A stretch of 64,000 nucleotides of DNA from Bog-473 sp963738135 (GTDB taxonomy: Bacteria; Actinomycetota; Acidimicrobiia; Acidimicrobiales; RAAP-2): positions 978,204-1,042,203 of the forward strand of contig CAVTVK010000004.1 in the NCBI GenBank assembly GCA_963738135.1. Reading direction: 5' to 3'. Shown in pieces: positions 1 through 8,716 of the stretch. The first letter of the stretch is position 1. Each line of letters opens with the position of its first letter. A model generated the notes under the pieces. The model was given only the letters and a program-made list of their open reading frames with translations, did no database searches and was not told where the DNA came from. A program made the position numbers and the translations under genes.

Positions 1-226
1 TCTGCTCGACGAGGTCGTTGAGCAGCGAGAAGGGCCAGCGCCATGAGGCGACGCGCAGATCGGCGCCGTGCAAGTCCAAGGCGGAGTAGTCGTAAGGGGC
101 CATGGGATCAGGCGGGCGAACCAGCACTGTGACCTCGGCCCGATCCGCCAACGCACGGATGCCTGCCGCCCAATACCCAGACAGGCTGTGCCACAGGAGC
201 AAGACCCTCGGCTTTTCCACTGCCAT
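1..226 (-). CDS. Glycosyltransferase-like protein, N-terminal part (runs off the left edge)
   Basis: Reading leftward from the ATG at 226, about 75 residues are open to the window edge. They begin MAVEKPRVLLLWHSLSGY and continue with a Rossmann-like pattern of hydrophobic strands, 'RVLLLWHS' then 'AEVTVLVRPP'. This is how the N-terminal half of GT-B glycosyltransferases usually starts, and the strand-helix-strand spacing fits. Near position 45 the frame appears to shift: the neighbouring frame reads 'SWRWPFSLLNDLVEQ', which looks more protein-like than the annotated one. It may be a late member of the carrier-protein operon to its right, although the oppositely oriented DUF1801 gene intervenes. 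Family assignment rests on the N-terminus only. Confidence 0.5.
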   Translation of the reverse strand, partial: MAVEKPRVLLLWHSLSGYWAAGIRALADRAEVTVLVRPPDPMAPYDYSALDLHGADLRVASWRWPFSLLNDLVEQ

Positions 227-764
227 CAGGCACGCTTCCCGGAGTTGACCCCCTGCCACACGCTCCAGGCACCTCGTTCGGATGGGTCCAACAGGAGCGC
301 TGCGATCACGACGCGGCGGTGTGACAGACATCCACCGATGTCCGTGGCACCACCCGACGGCGGAGCGCGTTCACTTGCACATGCACCGAACGCATGAACG
401 GAGCGGTCTTCAGGAGGCGCCTTCCACGCGCTCACGATACTACGACGCACATCCGCGTCGGCACGCTCGGACGCGCTCGACGCACCAGGTGCTTGCGCGC
501 GAGAAGTCCATCCGCTCGACGCCCCTCGCAGGGAATCCGGCCGACTCAGACCTCCTTCGACATGCGTTCATTGCGGCGATGCTGACCGTAGATCTCTGCC
601 GCATAGAACACATCAAGACGGGCGGACGGAGAGACTCGCTGCAGTCGTCGACGGAGGACGAGGCTTCACTGTGCGGACGACGCGCTACAGTACGCACGGG
701 AATATGCCCTCTGAGCTGGGCAATCAGTGGACTTTGGTACCGACGCAAAGGGAGGGAGACCGGC
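227..764. other. Stretch without a supported gene
   Basis: The open frames here are rich in Arg and His with no domain-like pattern and no ribosome binding site, so I call no gene. The region lies between divergently oriented genes (leftward glycosyltransferase fragment, rightward DUF1801 gene) and should contain both promoters. Confidence 0.5.
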
Positions 765-1163
765 ATGACGGCCAGCGGGTCCCAAGGAGACAAGTCTCCA
801 TCGCAACTGATCGACGACAGAATCAAAGAGCTCGACGATTGGCGGGGTGCCACCTTGAGCAAGCTGCGCTCCTTGGTCAAGGAAGCCGATCCCGACGTCG
901 TGGAGGAGTGGAAATGGCGCGGCGTTCCAACGTGGTACCACGACGGGATGATCTGTACCGGTGAGAGTTACAAGAGCGTCGTAAAGATGACGTTCGCCAG
1001 AGGAGCGTCGCTGAAGGACCCCGCCGGCCTGTTCAACTCGAGCCTCGAAGGGAACGTGCGGCGCGCCATCGACTTCCACGAGGGCGAGAAGATCAATGAG
1101 AAGGCCTTCAAGGCACTCATTCGCGCCGCCGTCACCCTGAACTCGTCAAAAGCCAAGAAGTAA
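765..1163 (+). CDS. DUF1801 (YdhG/YdeI-type) small protein
   Basis: The protein has 132 residues. The ATG at 765 follows a good ribosome binding site (GGGAGGGAGA), so the longer in-frame extension upstream is not used. The body carries the pattern typical of DUF1801: a helical N-terminus, then 'EEWKWRGVPTWYHDGMICTG', a strand with 'KSVVKMTFARGASL', a phenylalanine-rich turn, and a C-terminal helix starting 'NEKAFKALIRAAVTL'. The family is widespread and its biochemical role is not known. It points away from the glycosyltransferase fragment and towards the methyltransferase gene, whose stop lies only 7 bases away, so the two genes converge. Confidence 0.8.
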   Translation: MTASGSQGDKSPSQLIDDRIKELDDWRGATLSKLRSLVKEADPDVVEEWKWRGVPTWYHDGMICTGESYKSVVKMTFARGASLKDPAGLFNSSLEGNVRRAIDFHEGEKINEKAFKALIRAAVTLNSSKAKK

Positions 1164-1170
1164 GCGACCG

Positions 1171-2124
1171 TCAACCGCCCGGCGGGACATCTTCAGCAGC
1201 CTCGTAACACGCCGTTACCGAGTGGCCGAATCCGGGTGGGAGCGCTGGACGCCGGACTCGACCCCAGGCTCCCGCCGCCGTGCTCACCGACCGCTCGACG
1301 AAATGGACGGCGCTCGAGGCACGGACTGGGCGCTCATCAGTTCGTCTGAGCCCCAGGTGATCGAGCGCCCTCTGACGGAGATAGTTGACCCGGTGATACG
1401 GCGCGATGTCGTCGTGCTCGAGCGACACCAACTGCAGGTCGAACATCGGTGCCAGGTCGGTCAAGCACCGATCTGACCATTGCGTGATGTGATGCGGGGG
1501 CAGGTCGAGAATGTTGTTGAGTTCGACACCCATGAAACCGTCGTGGGAGGGCACCGAGACAACGAGACGCCCCCCCGGGCGCAGGCTGCTCCGGCACTCC
1601 CGCAGGAACTGCCCGACGGCGGGGACGTGCTCCATCACCTGGAACGAGACGACGGCGTCATACCGGTCGGGCTGCGACGCAAGGTGGTCACCGAGGGACT
1701 CTCGGCGCACGTCGAGCCCGGTGGCCACCGCCTGCTCCACGGCCGAAGAGTTGAGCTCCAACCCGATGTAGGCGCCGCGCGTCGAGAGCAGCCGTCCGAA
1801 CGCGCCCGCTCCCGCTCCGACCTCGAGGATCCGCTCCGCATCAGCAACGTGGCGCAGCGCGATGTCGAATTCGGGTTTGCTGTCCAAGTAGTACCAGGGG
1901 AGCTCCTCCAACTCCCGATACATCGATTCTGGTCCGGCCAACTCGTCGTCGAAGTACCGCAGGTCACACGTGGTGCAGTGTTGGTAGTCGATCTTCGGTG
2001 TCGCCATCCACGCACCGGGGTCGATCCCGAGATCCCGCATCCATATGGTTCGGAGCTCGGTGCGCAGGAGCCGGCCGATGACGGTGCCCGATCCCGAGCC
2101 ACACAGTGGACACGCTTGCGACAT
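1171..2124 (-). CDS. Class I SAM-dependent methyltransferase with N-terminal zinc ribbon
   Basis: The protein has 317 residues. The start chosen is the ATG at 2124, giving MSQACPLCGSGSG. The N-terminus has two CxxC pairs (CPLC near residue 5 and CTTC near 50), a treble-clef or ribbon often seen in sugar or natural-product methyltransferases. Motif I is 'ILEVGAGAGAFGRLL', the acidic end of strand 2 is 'GLELN', and motif IV is near 'YDAVVSFQVMEHV', all typical of the Methyltransf_11/23 group. It is the last gene of the leftward carrier-protein operon, 104 bases after the DUF1839 gene. It probably methylates a sugar or small molecule; the substrate cannot be told from sequence. Confidence 0.85.
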   Translation of the reverse strand: MSQACPLCGSGSGTVIGRLLRTELRTIWMRDLGIDPGAWMATPKIDYQHCTTCDLRYFDDELAGPESMYRELEELPWYYLDSKPEFDIALRHVADAERILEVGAGAGAFGRLLSTRGAYIGLELNSSAVEQAVATGLDVRRESLGDHLASQPDRYDAVVSFQVMEHVPAVGQFLRECRSSLRPGGRLVVSVPSHDGFMGVELNNILDLPPHHITQWSDRCLTDLAPMFDLQLVSLEHDDIAPYHRVNYLRQRALDHLGLRRTDERPVRASSAVHFVERSVSTAAGAWGRVRRPALPPGFGHSVTACYEAAEDVPPGG

Positions 2125-2228
2125 GGCATTCCCTTCGTTGACACAGATCCCGTGGGTTTCGTCATCGATTCGGAGCCCGCTCCACGCCCGGAACACGGTC
2201 GGCGCAGGCTCGAGAGGGCCGACACCCC

Positions 2229-3230
2229 TCAACCGCAGTAGCGAGCAACCAGTCCGTCCATGGCAGTGCGGTAGGACCGGCTCATGTCCTCGAAGGAGCC
2301 ACCGAGGTCGACCGTGCGGCCGCGAGATCGTCGAGCCAGGCTGAACTGCAGCGCCTTCGCTGCGGTGGCGACCGAGCGGAAGGCGTCGGCGACGATCAGC
2401 AGGTCGTCGCTCCCGCTCGCGGCCGGATCGTGTGCCGCCAGCCAGTCCACGAACGATGCCGCCAACTCGGCATTCGCTCCGCACTGACGGCAGGTCCCGA
2501 AGGCGTAGAGGTGGAAGGTTTCGATGTCCTGGGTGCCAAGCCAGGCAGCGTCCTGGTCCACACGCCGTTCGAAGCGGCGCATGGGATCGTCCGCGGGGCG
2601 GCGAGCCAGGTGCGCCCGTGTCAGTGCGATCGCCCCGCGGACGAGTTCGCCCGGATCACGGCGCATGCGGTCGAGACGGACCGTCTCGACATAGGGGGGC
2701 AACGAGATCGGGTCCGCGTAGCGGCCGATCCGGAACACGCCATCGAAGTCGTCCCCCTCGAGCTCGAAATATCCCGCGTTGTGGAAGTAGCCGAGACGAC
2801 GTCCGTGCCGATCGACGCTGTTCGGAACCATGGCGCTCTTGGAATGCGCGAGTTGGTAGGACACGCCCTGCGTGTCGGGCAGGAACCACGCGTCGGCGTC
2901 CATGATGAGCAGCCGACCCAGCTCGAGTTGCTCCTCGACGTGGTCGACGAGCGGACGCCAGGCGTTGAACTCGGCCACCTCCAATCCGAACAGCGCGCGG
3001 AGATCCTCGGGCGGGAACTTGAAGAACGTCCACTGGTCGCCTTCGAAATCCGTGCTCAGCGTGAAGGCCGCCGCGGCCAGTGGATCGAGGCCGAGTGCAT
3101 GGAGCAGTTCGATCCAGAGATCGACGTAGCAATTGGTCTCCGTCCACGTCCGCTCGTTTGCGTGCAGTGGATGTGGCTGATAGCCGGTGGGATCGAGCGC
3201 CAGCAGCCGCTGCCCTGTCCCAGAGGTCAC
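2229..3230 (-). CDS. DUF1839 family protein of the aminoacyl-carrier-protein operon
   Basis: The protein has 333 residues. The start chosen is the GTG at 3230, which shares four bases (GTGA) with the stop of the upstream ligase gene, so the two are translationally coupled. Recognisable DUF1839 features are 'RTWTETNCYVDLWIELLHA' near the N-terminus, 'FEGDQWTFFKFPPEDL', and a central segment 'LIMDADAWFLPDTQGVSYQ', with 'NAGYFELEGDDF' further on. The family has no established biochemical activity. It is repeatedly found beside amino acid:carrier-protein ligases, so a role in handing on or modifying the carrier-bound amino acid is plausible but is inference. The C-terminal third is alpha-helical. 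Confidence 0.8.
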   Translation of the reverse strand: MTSGTGQRLLALDPTGYQPHPLHANERTWTETNCYVDLWIELLHALGLDPLAAAAFTLSTDFEGDQWTFFKFPPEDLRALFGLEVAEFNAWRPLVDHVEEQLELGRLLIMDADAWFLPDTQGVSYQLAHSKSAMVPNSVDRHGRRLGYFHNAGYFELEGDDFDGVFRIGRYADPISLPPYVETVRLDRMRRDPGELVRGAIALTRAHLARRPADDPMRRFERRVDQDAAWLGTQDIETFHLYAFGTCRQCGANAELAASFVDWLAAHDPAASGSDDLLIVADAFRSVATAAKALQFSLARRSRGRTVDLGGSFEDMSRSYRTAMDGLVARYCG

Positions 3231-4144
3231 GGCCAGAGTCGGTCCCGAGACGCCTTCGGCCAGTCTCCCGGGTCCAAACCGTGGGTCCGGAGCAGCGCCA
3301 AGGTGATGCGATCCAGCCCGAACCCGAAGCAACACGAATGGGCAACCTCGCCGTCAGCCGTCGCGATCCCGAACGGCTGCCCGAAGTGGTCGAGGTGGCA
3401 GTTGGCCGAGGCGATGGCGGTTGGGTGCTCGGCAGAATTGACGGGCGTGACAATCTCGAATTTGAGCGTCTCGGACCTCTGGTTCTCGGCCAGAATGCGG
3501 CCGACCCTGCCGAAGAACGGGTCGTTCGCCACGACCGTCTCGACCTTCAGACCCAGCGATTCGAGGATCTCCGAACCGAGCTGCAGCCAGCGGTCCCGAT
3601 GCGCAGTGGCCGCTGCCGCGTCGCCCACGTAGACCAAGTCGTGCTGCCGGAACGACTGCATCCGTGCCGGGTCGAGGCTGGGCTCGTGTCGGAAGCACCA
3701 GCCCATCACGTCGTACCGGCTTCCCCCGGCGGGCAGGCGCCCGGTAAGGGTCGGATACAGGGGATGGCAGACGGCGGGACAGAGACTGACATCGGCTGCT
3801 TGAAGGAGTGCAGTCCACTCACCACCCGCCTGTGCCACGTCCATCAGCTTCTTGTGGTCTTTGTTGTCGCCCGTGAAGGTCGAGACTGTCCCGATCATGT
3901 CGGGGAACGAAGACAGATACCCGGTCTCCTCAAGGACGCGTCGCGGCATCACGGGCGGGAAGCGAAAACTCGCGGTTCCCTCCGACGAGGCCGTTGACAT
4001 GACAAGGCGCTCGATTCCGGCCACGATGTCCTCGTACAGCGCTGAGCGGCCGTAGATCCCGTCGCTGTAGGTCGGCACCAGGATCCCTGCCGCTACCAGT
4101 TCGTCCCGGAAGGTTGTTCCGTCGGTCACCGCCGCCTCAATCAT
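3227..4144 (-). CDS. Amino acid:[carrier protein] ligase (class II aaRS homologue)
   Basis: The protein has 305 residues; the start is the ATG at 4144, overlapping the upstream dehydrogenase gene by 8 bases. It matches the family of stand-alone class II aminoacyl-tRNA-synthetase cores, related to atypical seryl-tRNA synthetases, that load an amino acid onto the phosphopantetheine arm of a carrier protein instead of tRNA. Visible features are 'SSFPDMIGTVSTF' (about 78-90), a Cys-containing loop 'LCPAVCHPLYPTLTGRLP' (121-138), the class II motif 2 'CFRHEPS' (150-156), and motif 3 'CCFGFGLDR' (271-279). In the family a zinc ion bound by Cys/Glu/Cys selects the amino group; C122 or C126, E154 and C271 or C272 are candidates. 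No tRNA-binding domain is present. Gly or Ala are the substrates known for characterised relatives; the one here is unknown. Confidence 0.88.
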   Translation of the reverse strand: MIEAAVTDGTTFRDELVAAGILVPTYSDGIYGRSALYEDIVAGIERLVMSTASSEGTASFRFPPVMPRRVLEETGYLSSFPDMIGTVSTFTGDNKDHKKLMDVAQAGGEWTALLQAADVSLCPAVCHPLYPTLTGRLPAGGSRYDVMGWCFRHEPSLDPARMQSFRQHDLVYVGDAAAATAHRDRWLQLGSEILESLGLKVETVVANDPFFGRVGRILAENQRSETLKFEIVTPVNSAEHPTAIASANCHLDHFGQPFGIATADGEVAHSCCFGFGLDRITLALLRTHGLDPGDWPKASRDRLWP

Positions 4145-5303
4145 CCTTGTGCACCAACAGCATCTGTGCCGTGTTGCTGTTGATCCGGTCGTTGTTGACC
4201 ATGACGGCTGCACCATGTGCATCGCGCAAGATCCGGCCCAGGCTGTACGGCGAGTCCTCCCGGTATCCGGACATGCCGCAGATGGCCATCGCCCGATTCA
4301 CGATGTCAACCACAAGCGTCGAAGTCGATACCTTGAGGGAGTTCATGGCGATGGCAAAGCCCATGCCAGCGAGCGCGTCGAGGTCCTCGCATTCCCGGTC
4401 GTAGCGCTGGGCGGTGCCCCGGACCAGCTCCTCCATCCGCTGCAGCTGCGCGATCAGCTCAGCCAGCCGCAAGGCGGACGGAGGCGTGACCCCCGGCTTC
4501 TTTCGTGCCTCGGCCCGGACGAGGTGCCGCGCCTTGTCCGTCGCCGATGTCGCCAGGCCGAGCCAGACGGAGCTCCAGAGGATGTGCGAGACGGGCAGCA
4601 TCGTCCGGCTCGAGATGTCGCCGTAGGGGTCGTCGAGAATGAGGTCGGCATCGCCCTCCGCGACGAGTCGGTAGCCCAGGCTGCAGGTCCCTCGGAAGCC
4701 GAGGGTGTCCCAGCCGCTTATCGGCTCCAAGGTGAGCCCGTCCGGCTGACAGAGCACGAGCACCTGGTCGTTCGACGGGCTCTCCGGCGAGCGGCGCGCG
4801 GTGGCGAGAATGCCGTCAGCGTGGGCCCCGTAGGAAATGACGGGCGCCATCTTCTCCAGCCGTATACCTCCTGCGTGAGTGTGCTCGACGGTGCACACGC
4901 TTGTGCGGACGTCACCACCCACTCCGATTTCGGTGGTTGCGGAGGCCAGCAAAAGCTGGCGATCAGCCACCTCCGCCAAGTAGTTCCGAAAGAACTCCGA
5001 CCGGCCGTGGCGGACCAGGCTGGCCACCTGGATCTGGTGCATCGCGTAGATCATGGCGGTGGACGCGCAGTGCTGGCCCAACTCGAACACGATGTCGGCC
5101 ACCTCCGCGAAGGTGACCCCCAACCCACCGAGCTCAACGGGGATCAGAACGGAGAGCAGCGACTCAGCGCGTAGTGCGTCGAACGCCTCGCTCGGGAAAC
5201 GTGCAATCCGGTCCACGTCCGGTGCAGCGGGTCCCGCCACCTCGGCGCCGATGCGCTGCGCACGCAGCGAGAGGTTCTCTGCTGGCGCATCCAGGGTCGT
5301 CAC
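4137..5303 (-). CDS. Acyl-CoA dehydrogenase-like flavoprotein
   Basis: The protein has 388 residues, normal for the acyl-CoA dehydrogenase fold: an N-terminal helical domain (about 1-115) with 'ELGGLGVTFAEVADIVFELG', a middle beta-domain with 'SATTEIGVGGD', and a C-terminal helical domain with 'AMAICGMSGYREDSPYSLGR'. The family oxidises acyl thioesters with FAD. In this setting, between a carrier-protein gene and an amino acid ligase gene, the likely substrate is an aminoacyl or acyl group on the carrier protein and not a fatty acyl-CoA; that is inference. Its 3' end overlaps the ligase gene by 8 bases. The usual catalytic Glu of medium-chain enzymes cannot be placed with confidence by eye. 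Confidence 0.82.
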   Translation of the reverse strand: MTTLDAPAENLSLRAQRIGAEVAGPAAPDVDRIARFPSEAFDALRAESLLSVLIPVELGGLGVTFAEVADIVFELGQHCASTAMIYAMHQIQVASLVRHGRSEFFRNYLAEVADRQLLLASATTEIGVGGDVRTSVCTVEHTHAGGIRLEKMAPVISYGAHADGILATARRSPESPSNDQVLVLCQPDGLTLEPISGWDTLGFRGTCSLGYRLVAEGDADLILDDPYGDISSRTMLPVSHILWSSVWLGLATSATDKARHLVRAEARKKPGVTPPSALRLAELIAQLQRMEELVRGTAQRYDRECEDLDALAGMGFAIAMNSLKVSTSTLVVDIVNRAMAICGMSGYREDSPYSLGRILRDAHGAAVMVNNDRINSNTAQMLLVHKDD

Positions 5304-5321
5304 GATGGGCGCTCCGCCGAC

Positions 5322-5561
5322 CTAGGAGCCGGTCAGTTCGCCGAGCGCGACGCGGATCGCAGCAACGGACTCGAATGTGCTCTTTCGCAGCATCGTCTCG
5401 GGAAATTCTACGTCGAACTCGTCTTCCAACGCGAGCATGACGTTGACGCTGGCGTGCGAGGTCATCCCCGCCTGGTACAGATCGTCCTCGTCGCGCAGCT
5501 TCTCCACTTCGACGGGGAGGTGGGCGTACTCGTCCAGGATGCCACGGATCGTCTCGTCCAT
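5322..5561 (-). CDS. Dedicated acyl (aminoacyl) carrier protein
   Basis: The start chosen is the ATG at 5561, inside the TGATG overlap with the transferase gene and 5-8 bases after GGAAGAGG. This gives 79 residues, a normal carrier-protein size; an ATG at 5579 would add six residues. It is acidic and helical, with 'EDDLYQAGMTSHASVNVML' around the attachment site. The serine at residue 35 (M-T-S-H) stands where ordinary ACPs have D-S-L, so the asparate is replaced. 'LALEDEFDVEFPE' is the typical helix III region. It would carry the amino acid loaded by the ligase two genes downstream, after phosphopantetheinylation by the product of the overlapping upstream gene. Confidence 0.88.
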   Translation of the reverse strand: MDETIRGILDEYAHLPVEVEKLRDEDDLYQAGMTSHASVNVMLALEDEFDVEFPETMLRKSTFESVAAIRVALGELTGS

Positions 5562-6019
5562 CAGTCGCCTCTTCCGCAATCGTCCGAGACGACATCCGTC
5601 CCGGATTGTTCAATCGAGTCGGCCGCTGAGCGGCACAACGCAACGACCACGGCGGCAGCAATGTCCCCTTCGTGCGTCAGGCTGACGGACAGGTCGGCTA
5701 TGCCGGCCTGCTCTGCCAGTACCGCGGCATGACCCGACAGCGTCAAGGTGCACCACCCGCCGGAATGGCGCCGGACCTCGACAGAGCGCCAATCAGGTTG
5801 ATGGCCGCGGGGACGAAGCACCTTGATCGTCGCCTCCTTGGCGGCAAAGCGTGCAGCCAGACTCGCCGCCCGAGCCGCAGGCGCGCCTCGACAGGAACCG
5901 AGCTCGTGCTCCGTGTAGACGCGATCCAGGTATCGAGGGCCAAAGCTCTCGACACTCTCAGCCACCTGGTGGACCGACACCACATCCGCTCCAACGCGAA
6001 TGGCCGTTCCCGTGCTCAT
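5561..6019 (-). CDS. AcpS-type 4'-phosphopantetheinyl transferase
   Basis: The protein has 152 residues, somewhat longer than the usual 120-130 because of a C-terminal extension. It has both AcpS signatures: the N-terminal 'VGADVVSVHQVAESV' with its metal-binding aspartate, and 'LAARFAAKEATIKVL', equivalent to the F/WxxKEA motif. 'SLTHEGDIAAAVVVAL' is the usual last strand. It transfers phosphopantetheine from CoA to the carrier-protein serine. As first gene of the leftward operon, overlapping the carrier-protein gene by one base, it is probably specific to this pathway and not the housekeeping enzyme for fatty-acid ACP. Confidence 0.85.
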   Translation of the reverse strand: MSTGTAIRVGADVVSVHQVAESVESFGPRYLDRVYTEHELGSCRGAPAARAASLAARFAAKEATIKVLRPRGHQPDWRSVEVRRHSGGWCTLTLSGHAAVLAEQAGIADLSVSLTHEGDIAAAVVVALCRSAADSIEQSGTDVVSDDCGRGD

Positions 6020-6159
6020 CGTTTCCGTTCTCCTCCACAGGACCCTCTTACTCCAGCCGGCGCCTTCTCACAGCTGGCACAGCAGCCGTGCGCCGCCGAG
6101 CCCCTCAATCTAAACCCCGGGACCGCCTGACCCTTGTGTCGGCTGACCAGGGCAACGCC

Positions 6160-6190
6160 TTGACAACAATTGCTCCCGGGCCGCGATGGG
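6160..6190 (+). promoter_or_regulatory. Possible promoter of the GH2-like gene
   Basis: A perfect TTGACA lies at 6160-6165, about 45 bases before the ATG at 6211. Seventeen bases downstream only a weak -10-like sequence (GCGATG) is present. The 190-base gap separates the divergent transferase and glycosidase genes and must drive both. The call is tentative. Confidence 0.3.
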
Positions 6191-6210
6191 AGCTGTGCTG
6201 AAATGGCGCA

Positions 6211-8716
6211 ATGGGACCACCACGGGTCGACGCGGGTTCCGTCGACGTCCTGGCTGGATCCGATTGGGAATGCCGGTCGTATCCACCGGAGTCGGAGCCG
6301 GACGTGGCGGAGTTGGCTGCAGACGACCCGTCGTGGCTCCCGGCAATCGTGCCAGGCACGGCGGCGGGAGCGCTCCGAGCTCTAGGGCAGTGGCAGTGGG
6401 GGGAGGACGACGCAGGTCTTCTCGACGGCAGAGAATGGTGGTTCCGATGCCGCTTCGCGACGCCGGCAGCCTCCGTCGAAGGCCCGTGGCGCCTGGAATT
6501 CGAGGGATTGGCCACCGTCGCCGATGCGTGGCTCAACGGAGAGCATCTCCTCCATTCGGAGAACATGTGGATGGCGCATCACCTCGACGTCGAACGACTC
6601 GCTGCGCACAACGTCCTCCTCATCCGCTTCACGGCTCTGACTCCGCTCCTGGCCTCCCGCAGACCCCGCCCGCGTTGGCGAAGTCTGTTGCTCCGCTCGC
6701 AGAATCAACGCTGGTTTCGCACCACCCTCCTCGGTCGGATTCCAGGGTGGGCCCCGAGCGGGGCACCGGTGGGGCCATGGCGTCAGGTACGCCTGGGGCG
6801 TTCGGGAATCGAGCCGTTGGTCGTCGATAGGCGTGTGCGGACTGCGTGCCACGGGACCGACGGCACCGTCGAGGTCGGCGTACGGCTCGAAGGTGTCGAA
6901 GCCGGAACGGAGGGCGAACTCCGCGTGGGAGAGCATCGCCAGCGGATCACCGTCGGGGAGGCGGAAGAACATGCAGTCGTGGACGCCACCGTGAGCGTCC
7001 CCAGCGCCGAGCGGTGGTGGCCCCACACGCACGGCACGCAGCCGTTGTACCCGGTCGAACTGAACATCGACGGGCAGTGCGTGGATCTCGGGACAGTGGG
7101 GTTCCGGACAGTGGAAGTGGACCGCTCCGACGGGGGTTTCACGCTCTCCCTGAACGGGATTCCTGTTTTCTGCAGAGGAGCACTGTGGGTTCCTCCCGAC
7201 ATCGTCAATCTGGGATCATCAGAGCCCGCAGTGCGCGGCGTCGCTGCAGCTGGCGGTCGACGCCGGCATGAACATGGTCAGGATCGGCGGCTACATGTCC
7301 TACGAGGACTCGCAGTTCTGGGACCTGTGCGACGAGATGGGGATCTTGGTCTGGCAGGACTGCATGTTGGCCGGCTTCGACCCACCAGAAGAGCCCGAGT
7401 TCGTCGAGAACGTACGCAAGGAAGTGACGCAGGAGTTGAACCGGCTGCAGGGACGTCCCTCCCTCACGGTTGTGTGCGGCAGCAGTGAGACCCAGCAACA
7501 AGCAGCGATGTACGGCTTGCCGAGCGACCGCTGGCGGAGCCCGCTGCTCGAGGAAACCCTTCCGGCCCTCGTCCACCAGGTCGTGCCCGACGTGCCCTAC
7601 GTCGCCTCCTCACCGACTGGTGGTGACTTGCCATTCCAGCCGGATAGGGGCATCGCCCACTATTTCGGGGTAGGTGCCTATCTCCGACCGGTCACCGACG
7701 CCCGAGCGGCAGGCGTCCGCTTCGCGGCGGAGTGCCTGGCCTTCGGCAACCCACCGGAGCCAGCCGCCGTTGAGCGGTGCTTCGGGAGCGCGAGCGTCGC
7801 CGGACACGATCCGGGCTGGAAAGCCGGCGTCGCACGCGACACCGGCACCTCGTGGGATTTCGAGGACATCCGCGACGACTACGTCCGCCAGGTCTTCGGA
7901 GTCGACCCCTTTCGTGTCCGCTACACCGATCCGCAGCTCTATCTCGACTACGGGCGGGCCGTGGTCGCAGACCTCATGTCGACGGTCATGGCGGAGTGGC
8001 GCTGCGCGCAGTCGGCCTGCGCCGGCGCGCTGATCCTGAGCTGGCAGGACATCTGCCCGGGGGCAGGGTGGGGCTTGCTGGATTCCTTCGCCACTCCCAA
8101 ATCGCCGTGGTACGCGCTCCGGCGGGTGCTGGCGCCCGTGGCAGTGCTCTTCACCGACGACGGACTGGCCGGCCTGCGGATCCACGTTCTCAACGACCGG
8201 GCGTCCACCCTCGAAGGCCGCCTGCACCTGACTCTGTACAACGTCAACGGCTCACTGGTCGAAGAGGCGGAGACCGCTCTTTCCGTGGACGGGCGATCGG
8301 AGGCGCAGTGGGACGCCTCCACGCTGCTCGGCGGCTTCCGGGATTTGACCAACGCGTACCGCTTCGGTCCGCCGGCCTACGACGTCGTCCGGGTCAGGAT
8401 GGAGAGCGACGACGTCGTCGGCGAGGACTTCTACCTCCCGAGCGGTTCCGGTCGGGCGCGTGAACCCGACATCGGGCTCGAAGCGCACGCCGCGCCGGTC
8501 GGCGACGCCTGGGAGCTCAGTGTCCGCACGCGGCGGTTCGCCCAGTGGGTTGCCATCGATGTCCCCGGTTTCGCACTGGGGGACTCGTGGTTCCACCTCG
8601 CGCCGGACAGTGAGCGGATCATCGTCCTGCGCCCCCGTGGCGGGGAGACAACGCCAAGGGGGCGCGTGCGCGCCCTCAACGGCCTGTACTCGAGTCCTAT
8701 CGTTCTCGATCACTGA
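6211..8716 (+). CDS. Glycoside hydrolase family 2-type protein (beta-mannosidase-like), frameshifted
   Basis: About 834 residues when one extra G near 7237-7241 is removed; as given, the frame breaks after 'PPDIVNLGSSEPAVRG' and resumes in 'LQLAVDAGMNMVRIGGYM'. The N-terminal jelly-roll contains 'REWWFRCRF', 'LEFEGLATVADAWLNGEHL' and 'NMWMAHHLDV', then an Ig-like domain ending 'RWWPHTHGTQPLYPVEL', then the TIM barrel with 'SQFWDLCDEMGILVWQDCM'. The presumed acid/base region reads 'VVCGSSETQQQ', so Glu is kept but the preceding Asn of GH2 enzymes is Ser. It has no signal peptide, which suggests a cytoplasmic substrate. It is divergent from the carrier-protein operon and converges on the ATP-grasp gene with a 20-base overlap. 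Confidence 0.78.

Noticed and set aside
282..764. N-terminal extension of the DUF1801 protein
   Set aside because: The extension is low in pattern and the ATG at 765 has a good ribosome binding site and gives the normal family length.
1171..6019. Reading the operon as a seryl-tRNA synthetase with fatty-acid genes
   Set aside because: The ligase lacks a tRNA-binding domain and ends right after motif 3, and carrier-protein and transferase genes are coupled to it.
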